A model generated the notes under the pieces. The model was not told the origin of the DNA. It ran no database searches and saw nothing but the letters and a program-made list of their open reading frames with translations. A stretch of DNA of 17,752 bases. Origin: Willaertia magna (Eukaryota > Heterolobosea > Eutetramitea > Acrasida > Naegleriidae). The translations under genes were made by a program, and so were the position numbers. This document shows, in pieces, positions 9,119-15,104 of this stretch; the first letter of the stretch is position 1; every line of letters starts with the position of its first letter. Location: NCBI GenBank assembly GCA_902984215.1, contig CADWAF010000623.1, positions 1 through 17,752 of the forward strand. The letters are read 5' to 3'.

Positions 9119-9615
9119 TGAGTATTTATTTGTTAAAGTATTTATTTTGTTTTAATGAGTATTATTATTAGGTTGTGTAATGATGTTGTAATTTTAAGTA
9201 TTATTTGGAAAGTTTTGTTGTAAATTAAAGATTGTTGTAAACTGTTGAATTGAAAAATATTAAATGTATGAAATAAATTTGGAAGATTTAATGACAAAAG
9301 TATACACACCCAATTACCAAAACAAACCCATTTAATCATCAACATTACATCCAATTAATTAACCAACCAACTAATTGTTACTAATGAAATATATATTTTT
9401 GATGAATTGTTACAACTGGCACTGGCTACTTGTAAAAATTTAAACTTAAGGTTTTATTTCGCAGCTCGAATCCTTTCGCAACAAACATATCGAACAAACA
9501 AGAAGAAACAATCTGAACAAGAATAAAAAACACAAAATAAATTAGTACAAAAAAACAATAATTTAATTATTGAATTCTCTTAATAAATAAATAACTTTAG
9601 AAATAAATAATCAAT
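9119..9615. other. Convergent intergenic region (no gene seen)
   Basis: This 497-base gap lies between the stop of the Erv-like gene and the stop of the LamG-type gene, so it carries two 3' ends. It is AT-rich with repeated TAAATAAATAA near 9583-9610. A 70-codon minus-strand frame at 9142-9354 is made of Leu, Ile, Asn and Phe codons only and looks random. I see no RNA gene. Confidence 0.5.
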
Positions 9616-10566
9616 TTAGAATAATAAAACAGAAGCTAATAAAGAGAGTAATAAACCTAAAATACCAAAAGATAAACTACTTGCATTATTCTTTGAAGGT
9701 TTTGGTGAAGTAGTAGTATTAGTTGCTGCCTTTGGTAAAACGTGATCAACATAAGAACTACCAGTTCCACTTAATGCACCATTAACAGTACCAGTAACAA
9801 CATCATTAACATTATTTTCAAATGGCCAATAAACTTTTAATCCACTTTCTGCAGTATCTAAAGTAACTGAATTCTTTTGTGCAGAGATATATGAAGAAGA
9901 TAATGCAACGTTATAGATTTTAGTATCATCTAATGAACCAGTGAATAAAACATTTGAACCAGTTGCTAAATCTTCACCACCACCTAATCTAAAATCAATG
10001 GATTGAGTTAAAATTGAATCAAAACTTAATGATGGATTGACAGTTGTACCATTTGCCTTATTAGTAACTAATTGTTGTTGAACTCCATCAACAAATAAAC
10101 CAATAGTTTCTTGTTTATTTGCAGAATCAGTAGTATAAACTAAAGTAACAAAATACCAATTATTTGCTTGTAAATTAGTATTTGCAGTAATATCAGTAGT
10201 ACCATATTTAGTTTCAACGTGTGCAACTAAATTAACGTTACCTGCATTCTTTTTAGATAAAATACCGAATCCAGAGGTTTTTGTTAAAACACCACCTGAA
10301 GCAGTGAAAGCTAATGCACCAACAATTCCTTCATAATTTTTAACTGCAGCAATGTCAGTGTATTGGACCCATGTTGACAAGGTCATGGAGGTGTTTGATA
10401 ATGAATTAAAGAATGCACCATTTGCTACGGATGCAGTTGAAGTAAAGTTAACGAATGCATTTCCTGCAAATTTTAATGCTTTTGTGTTTGTAACGGCAGC
10501 TCCATAAGTGAAATTTGCAATGGTTGCAATTAATGCTAAAACGACTAATACGAATGCGCTTTTCAT
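9616..10566 (-). CDS. Secreted LamG/concanavalin-A-like domain protein, probable GPI-anchored surface protein, 316 aa
   Basis: Residues 1-23 (MKSAFVLVVLALIATIANFT onward) form a classic signal peptide, cleaved probably after YGA. Residues about 28-230 form a LamG-like jelly roll: LKFAGNAFVNF, LSTWVQYTD, a central NNWYFVTLVYT, GLFVDGVQQQ, and the closing FTGSLDDTKIYNVALS. These are the standard landmarks of LamG/pentraxin-like folds that bind glycans or proteins. A short WPF-containing strand follows, then a Thr/Ser/Pro/Asn stalk (about 280-297). It ends in a hydrophobic tail with no cytoplasmic residues (298-316), as in GPI-attachment signals; the omega site is likely near N293-S297. There are several NxS/T glycosylation sequons and no Cys. 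The frame extends to a TTG at 10611, but the ATG at 10566 starts directly at the signal peptide. Ligand unknown. Confidence 0.8.
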   Translation of the reverse strand: MKSAFVLVVLALIATIANFTYGAAVTNTKALKFAGNAFVNFTSTASVANGAFFNSLSNTSMTLSTWVQYTDIAAVKNYEGIVGALAFTASGGVLTKTSGFGILSKKNAGNVNLVAHVETKYGTTDITANTNLQANNWYFVTLVYTTDSANKQETIGLFVDGVQQQLVTNKANGTTVNPSLSFDSILTQSIDFRLGGGEDLATGSNVLFTGSLDDTKIYNVALSSSYISAQKNSVTLDTAESGLKVYWPFENNVNDVVTGTVNGALSGTGSSYVDHVLPKAATNTTTSPKPSKNNASSLSFGILGLLLSLLASVLLF

Positions 10567-11687
10567 TATTGTTTTAACGATTTGATTGTTTTTATTTTTT
10601 TTTGTGTGCAATTTTGTTTGGAATTTGAATGGTTTTTATTTTATTGGCCAGTGGGTGTTGGTTGGCAACTAATGTTGACTTTTGGCAGATGATGTTTTAA
10701 ATGTTAAACGGTAAAAATTTTATTAGAAAGGTTGGAATTTACAAGAGAATTTTTGACAGGTTTTTAATGAGGGAATATGGATGAGGAATTGTATTGGAAG
10801 GTAAGTAAGGTTAAAAGGAATGATGGATGAAGTGGCTAACAGATATTTTTCTTTGTTGTCATCCTATGAAAAGCCACTTTTGTTTCTTTGGGTGACACGC
10901 AAAGAAATTATAATAAGGACTAGTTAATATTTGTTATTATCCTTGTTATTATTTTTGTTATTATTGGAATTACTTGTGATGATATTAATATACTTCTAAT
11001 TGGAAAGGAGGTTGATGATGATTGAATTCCTTTGGATTTGTTTGGAAGGTTTAGTACTAGCTATAGTAAGCTTTAGAAAGAAGAAGATTTTGATAAGTCA
11101 AAAAGGAGATGAAAGAAGAAGAACTTGAATTTAATAATTTGTTTTTGTTAGTTTGGTTTGTATACAAAGACTTTCTTTAATGGAACTTGGTTTTGATTTG
11201 AGTCTTTTTTGAAGCAAATCATTGCTTTTTAATTGTTTTGGATAGTTTTTAGTATGTATCTTATAGGAATGATAGTTTGAAATATGTGGTTGGACTAGTG
11301 ATGTTTTTCTCTTTCACTCGTTGGTTCAGTGTATGTGTGACAGCTTAACAGCTGACAGCTAGTTGGTTTGGTTCCAACTACCTTGTGCTAATTTACCTTG
11401 TTATAATTTGCAATTATTTAAATAATTATAAAATAAATAGTATGAATAGTGTATCAGTTACATGTAAGGTTGTGTTAGTTACTTCTTTTTTAAATTCTTT
11501 TTTTCTTTATTCTTCAATTGCATTCTAGGTTTCTGAAACAAGTCGCTAAAATGCAACGTCGCAAAGCGCAAAATGACGACAATGTTCCATTGTTTCACAC
11601 TTGAACTGCAATGAACAACAAGAAAAATTCCTATACACCTTAATGTGTTAAAAGAGAATATTCTACAATTTCTACTACTCTTTTCTT

Positions 11688-11735
11688 GTTTTTGTTTCTT
11701 CTTCATTCATTCCTTCATGCAAACAAGCCTGCAAG
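11688..11735 (+). repeat. Direct repeat, copy 1 (with 12-base insertion)
   Basis: GTTTTTGTTTCTTCTTCAT (11688-11706) is followed by a 12-base insertion (11707-11718, itself ending in CTTCAT) and GCAAACAAGCCTGCAAG (11719-11735). Both blocks recur in copy 2 at 11782-11817 with one mismatch. The insertion ends in a duplication of the preceding TTCAT motif, which suggests slippage. Confidence 0.7.
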
Positions 11736-11781
11736 CTTCTTAATTGTTACATAACATGTGACCATCTTCATATTTCTCTGT

Positions 11782-11817
11782 GTTTTTGTTTCTTCTTCAT
11801 GCAAACAAACCTGCAAG
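11782..11817 (+). repeat. Direct repeat, copy 2
   Basis: GTTTTTGTTTCTTCTTCAT (11782-11800) runs directly into GCAAACAAACCTGCAAG (11801-11817). It matches copy 1 in 35 of 36 positions once the 12-base insertion of copy 1 is set aside. The copies are 94 bases apart and both lie immediately left of the TTAA-flanked inverted-repeat element. Confidence 0.7.
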
Positions 11818-11838
11818 GCTAGTTTCTTTCAGGCTTGC

Positions 11839-12225
11839 TTAAGGTAGTAGTAAAGGGCATTTTTTGAAGTCCCATAAATTGTCATTATATTTTTTGCAAA
11901 AATTGAACAGTGAGACCAACAGAATTCCCGCCAATATTTTTACGGCAATTATTTTGTAATTTTAAACATATTTTAGAAAATAAACATAAGTTTTATGTTA
12001 TAATTGATAAAAATACTTTTATTTGGTTTATTTATTATATACAAAGTGTTATGAAAATGATTTATTCAAAATAAAATAAACGGGCTTTGTTACATAGTTT
12101 TAATAAAAAGTGCGTTAACCAGTTTAGACATTTTTTTCAAAATCTTTTTCAAAAATTTAATTTTTTTTTAAATTCAAACCTTCAATTTGAATTTGGTCGT
12201 ATACGACCGTTTACTACTACCTTAA
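11839..12225. mobile_element. Candidate non-autonomous DNA transposon (MITE-like) with TTAA flanks
   Basis: GGTAGTAGTAAA at 11843-11854 is repeated as its exact reverse complement TTTACTACTACC at 12210-12221. Both outer ends abut TTAA (11839-11842 and 12222-12225), the target duplicated by piggyBac-type and some other cut-and-paste transposons. The 379-base interior has no coding capacity and is AT-rich. A perfect 14-base palindrome (GGTCGTATACGACC, 12195-12208) sits one base inside the right repeat but is not mirrored on the left. The end sequence is not the usual piggyBac CCC start, so the superfamily is open. TTAA is common in such DNA, so a chance inverted repeat is possible; other genomic copies would decide it. 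Confidence 0.4.
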
Positions 12226-12259
12226 TGTCATAATTTAAAAAATAATTCATCTTTTAAAA

Positions 12260-13300
12260 ATGCCTAAATATCAACTTGAAGTTTGTAAGTTTATGAAAGT
12301 GTTGGTTGTTGTTTATTTAGTTATTGGATTCATTCTTTTCTTTCCGAATGATTTGTAATGATATTTAAATTTTTTAAAATTATTCAATTTTTAAATTATT
12401 GGATTTTAAAATTATTGGATTAAAATTATTATTGTAAATAAAGGTATGCAATTACAAGGATTAGAAAAAGTTACTATTGACAGTCCAACTTCTTTTCAAT
12501 GGCGTTTAAAATTAAAATGTTCTAATTGGTAAGTTTATTATTTTATATTATTTTAAATTAATTACAATATTATAATTTTTTTACAATCATTTTAAATATA
12601 TAATGTGAATTTAAATGAAATTTATTGAAAATTTGTTGAAAATTTGTTGAAAATTAAATAAAAATTAAATAAAAATTAAATGAAAATTTATTGAAAATTA
12701 AAAGTGGATTTGAAAATCCAAAACAAATTTTTATAAGTGAAGAAGAACAAGTTGAAAAATTAGTTAAATCTGGAACTGGTACTACAAATTTAAATTATAC
12801 TTGTAGTGAATGTAAAAGACATTCAACTGTAGGTAAGTTATTATTGTTTTATTTTATTATTTAATATATTATTTGAAATATATTATTTAATAATTTTAAA
12901 AATAATTTTAAAATAGATATTATTCCAGGAACATTTAAAGAATATACTACTTCTGAAAAGTGGATGCCTCTTATTCAATTTGATGTAAGTTATTTATTTA
13001 TTTATATTTATTCTTAATTAAATCTTAATCATTTATTTTTTTAATCATTTATTTTAATAATACCATTGTAAAAATATGGTTAACAATAATTTTAATTAAA
13101 ATTTTATAAAGACAAGAGGTGTAGATTTAATGAAATGGGAACCTGAAGGTAAAGAAGGATTAATTGGTATTTCAAATGAAGAAACTAATTTTGAAATTGA
13201 TTTAGAAAATGGAGAATATTATGATTATGATGAAGAATCAGGTCAAGAAGTATCCATTACAAATATTGAAACTAGATTTACAAAAGTAAAGGAAAAGTAA
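12260..13300 (+). CDS. CZIB/UPF0587 (DUF866) CXXC zinc-binding protein, five exons, 164 aa
   Basis: Exons are 12260-12284, 12444-12528, 12705-12832, 12917-12984 and 13112-13300. The four introns (159, 176, 84 and 127 bp) all start GTAAGT, except intron 3, which starts GTAAGTT at a G|GTAAG junction, and end in AAG or TAG. Joined phases give one 164-codon frame ending in TAA. The product begins MPKYQLEVCMQLQGLEKV and has the family core FQWRLKLKCSNC (C34/C37) and YTCSECKRHSTVDI (C70/C73). These two CXXC pairs bind zinc in the human CZIB (C1orf123) fold; the second Cys of the first pair is made across intron 2. The central FDTRGVDLMKWEP corresponds to the conserved RGLEPVDF-type segment. Length matches the human protein (about 160 aa). 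Cellular role is poorly known. The short exons hide this gene from simple frame scans. Its 3' end overlaps the next gene antisense. Confidence 0.9.
12614..12701 (+). repeat. 11-bp minisatellite inside intron 2 of the CZIB gene
   Basis: Units read TTGAAAATTTG (12625-12635), TTGAAAATTTG (12636-12646), TTGAAAATTAA (12647-12657), ATAAAAATTAA twice (12658-12679), ATGAAAATTTA (12680-12690) and TTGAAAATTAA (12691-12701), with a degenerate unit before at 12614-12624. The array stops three bases before the splice acceptor, so it forms the whole acceptor-side half of the intron. Confidence 0.75.
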
Positions 13301-13678
13301 TTTCCAAACATAATGTCCAAAAAAGAATAATCCAAATGTCAATTCAAATATTAAAGTTAAAAATAACCACCATAAACCAATCATTATTAATTGACTTTTT
13401 GTAATTCCAAAAACTATTTGTAAAGATTTTTTATTTATCTCTTCTTTTTGTTTTTCTTGTGCTTCATCTTTTAAGAAAAATAAAGATTGTTGTTTAAAAA
13501 AAGCAAACATTATTAATCCATTTAAAAATAATATTAATAAAGAAGAGATTTGATGTGAAAATATTTCACCAATTAATGAAGAATAAACATAATCCCGAAA
13601 GAATTTATTTGTTAATGACAAGACTAAAAATCCAAGCCAAAACATTGTGGCATGAAATAATAAGTGTGTTGTCTTCAT
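13238..13678 (-). CDS. Small multi-pass membrane protein resembling an uncharacterised bacterial family, 146 aa
   Basis: The ATG at 13678 opens a 146-codon frame with hydrophobic segments at about 5-23, 45-62 and 97-120 and a weaker one at about 122-134. A charged Lys/Glu/Gln loop lies at about 70-86. The pattern RDYVYSSLIGEIFSHQIS followed later by GLWWLFLTLIFELTFG resembles small bacterial inner-membrane proteins of unknown function that carry R...LGE..AHQ and LW..LT..FE motifs; this is my recall, not a search. In those proteins the last segment continues with a W..L..DYN stretch, which here is degenerate (YVWKLLFLYF). The last 21 codons, stop included, lie antisense inside exon 5 of the CZIB gene. 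No presequence is obvious. Function unknown. An unseen terminal intron could change the C-terminus. Confidence 0.65.
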   Translation of the reverse strand: MKTTHLLFHATMFWLGFLVLSLTNKFFRDYVYSSLIGEIFSHQISSLLILFLNGLIMFAFFKQQSLFFLKDEAQEKQKEEINKKSLQIVFGITKSQLIMIGLWWLFLTLIFELTFGLFFFGHYVWKLLFLYFCKSSFNICNGYFLT

Positions 13679-13722
13679 ATTTTTTTTATTAATTTACAAT
13701 TTAAGTGTTGACAAGCATAAAT

Positions 13723-14943
13723 TTACATTAAATCTCTAATACTTTCCATTAATCTTAATTCTTTCTTTTCTTGTTCAGCTAACCATTTCATTTTCTTTTT
13801 CTTTAAATTTAATTCCTTCTTTTCATACAATTCCCTTTCTTTCTTATAATATTCTTTCTTAGCTTGTTGTAAAATTAATTTATTTTGTTCTTCAAACTCA
13901 TTTAACTTTTCTTTTAACATTAAAATTTGATCTTTATAAAAATTATGTATAGAATCTTCTCTTTCTTTATATTTATTTGTCATTTCCTTTTCTTTTCTTT
14001 TAAAATCATGAGTGTCAACTAAAATTTTCTCCTTTTCTAAATTTATTAATTTTTTGTAATATAATTTTAATAAATTTTCTTGTTTTGATTTCTTTTCAAT
14101 AAATTTACTTTTTAAAAATAATTCTTCTTCTCTTTTTAATTTTTCTTTTTTAATATTTAAAAATTTCTTTTTATGTGAATAATTATATTGTTTGGTAAAT
14201 AATTGTTTTTCTAAATTTGGATCTATAAAAGAATTTATTAATTTTTCTAAATGAACCAACCAGTCAACCATCTTTACAATTTCACCTTCATTTCTTTCCA
14301 ATAACTTATTTGAATCAATATTTTGTAATTCCTTCATCTCTTTAAACTCTTTCCTTAAATAAGAAATCAAAGCGCGCACATTATACTCATTTTGCTTTAA
14401 CGTTAACTTTCTTTCTCTAATAAATTTTGGATAATTTATTTTTATAAATTCATTCTCACCAGAAATTGCTTCATAAAGAATTATGAAAAGAGAAGGAGAT
14501 ATTTCTTTAAGATGTTTTATTCTTTTGGGAATAGTTGTATATTGAGAGAGACATTGATTTACAAAATGAATGTAGTATTGTTGTTGTTGTTTTTCTTGTG
14601 TACTGTGAAGAAGACTATTGTTATTATTATTTGTTATTGTTGTTGTTGTCAATGATAGAGAGGAAATGGAAGAGGCATTATTAAGGGAGGCACTGCTGTT
14701 GTTATTGTTATTATTGTTAAGATTGTTAAGGGAAGAAAGAGAGGCTCTTGTGGAATTTGTGTTATTGTTAGATTTAATGGAAGAAACTGAAAGAAGGGAA
14801 GAATTATTTGTTTGAATCTTGCTATTATTATTATTGCTCATATTATTATTATTGTTATTGTTATTAGTAACGTTATGGTTGTTCAAACTATTACGAGTGC
14901 TACTGGTTTGTGATTTAGTTGTCGATTTGGAAGAAGATGGCAT
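13723..14943 (-). CDS. Coiled-coil protein with CEP95-like N-terminal domain, 406 aa
   Basis: Three regions are visible. Residues 1-122 are Ser/Asn/Thr-rich with several poly-Asn runs and a Gln run, encoded by a long TTA/TTG triplet tract, and are probably disordered. Residues about 124-240 form a compact helical domain with PSLFIILYEAISGE, an EYNVRALISYLRKEF stretch and EGEIVKMVDWLVHLEKL. This order resembles the calponin-homology-like N-terminal domain of the centrosomal protein CEP95. Residues about 258-400 are Lys/Glu-rich coiled coil. A basal-body or microtubule-organising role would fit but is inferred from resemblance alone. The ATG at 14943 is the first Met of the frame. Single exon, with no signal peptide or membrane segment. 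The 44 bases between it and the next gene downstream on the same strand are very short. Confidence 0.6.
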   Translation of the reverse strand: MPSSSKSTTKSQTSSTRNSLNNHNVTNNNNNNNNMSNNNNSKIQTNNSSLLSVSSIKSNNNTNSTRASLSSLNNLNNNNNNNSSASLNNASSISSLSLTTTTITNNNNNSLLHSTQEKQQQQYYIHFVNQCLSQYTTIPKRIKHLKEISPSLFIILYEAISGENEFIKINYPKFIRERKLTLKQNEYNVRALISYLRKEFKEMKELQNIDSNKLLERNEGEIVKMVDWLVHLEKLINSFIDPNLEKQLFTKQYNYSHKKKFLNIKKEKLKREEELFLKSKFIEKKSKQENLLKLYYKKLINLEKEKILVDTHDFKRKEKEMTNKYKEREDSIHNFYKDQILMLKEKLNEFEEQNKLILQQAKKEYYKKERELYEKKELNLKKKKMKWLAEQEKKELRLMESIRDLM

Positions 14944-15104
14944 TTCTCTCTTTTTTTAAAATTTAAAAACAGTACTGAAAAAACGGATAGTTTTGGAGGG
15001 AAAAAGTATTAAGGTAATTAATTAAAAAGTAATAATAAAGTAGTAGTAAATATAAAATAAATAGTAAACGAATAAACGAATGAGTGAATGAATGAATAAA
15101 TAAT
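14944..15104. other. Short intergenic region with GAAT/AAAC-type repeats
   Basis: The 161 bases hold the promoter of the CEP95-like gene on the minus strand and the 3' end of the kexin-like gene. Wait-free spacing shows dense packing. At 15065-15102 four-base units (CGAATAAA, GAATGAGT, GAATGAAT, AAATAAAT) follow one another just after the kexin-like stop. Confidence 0.4.

Larger units (their letters stand above)
10567..11838. other. Long gene-poor region
   Basis: About 1.27 kb upstream of the LamG-type gene carry no coding region I can support. The + strand is T- and G-rich with few C between 10612 and 11400, unlike the A/T-balanced gaps elsewhere. Short hairpins occur: AAGTGGCT at 10830-10837 pairs with AGCCACTT at 10872-10879, and TAGTTGG with CCAACTA around 11360-11380. 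ACAGCT recurs three times at 11340-11360. A 75-codon minus-strand frame at 11479-11706 starts in one of two direct repeats and is Lys-rich at both ends; it matches nothing I know. Candidate uses are the LamG gene promoter and 5' leader or an unrecognised non-coding RNA. Confidence 0.4.

Noticed and set aside
9142..9354. 70-codon minus-strand frame
   Set aside because: It is composed almost wholly of Leu, Ile, Asn, Phe and Lys codons in an AT-rich convergent 3' region and shows no domain or signal pattern.
9464..9473. GCTCGAATCC, resembling a tRNA T-loop
   Set aside because: The flanking bases do not pair as a T stem and there is no D arm or acceptor stem upstream.
10779..10828. ATG followed by eight codons and a GTAAGT on the + strand, like a first exon
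   Set aside because: No acceptor leading to a coding exon can be found downstream, so a chance donor is the simplest reading.
11529..11604. Acceptor-like CATTCTAG followed by a short + strand frame containing MQRRKAQNDDNVPLFHT
   Set aside because: No upstream donor and exon gives an open frame into it; the best candidate donor at about 11465 yields an immediate stop.
11479..11706. 75-codon minus-strand frame starting with an ATG in direct repeat copy 1
   Set aside because: Both ends are low-complexity Lys runs from A/T tracts, the middle matches nothing known to me, and the same ATG context in copy 2 stops after nine codons.
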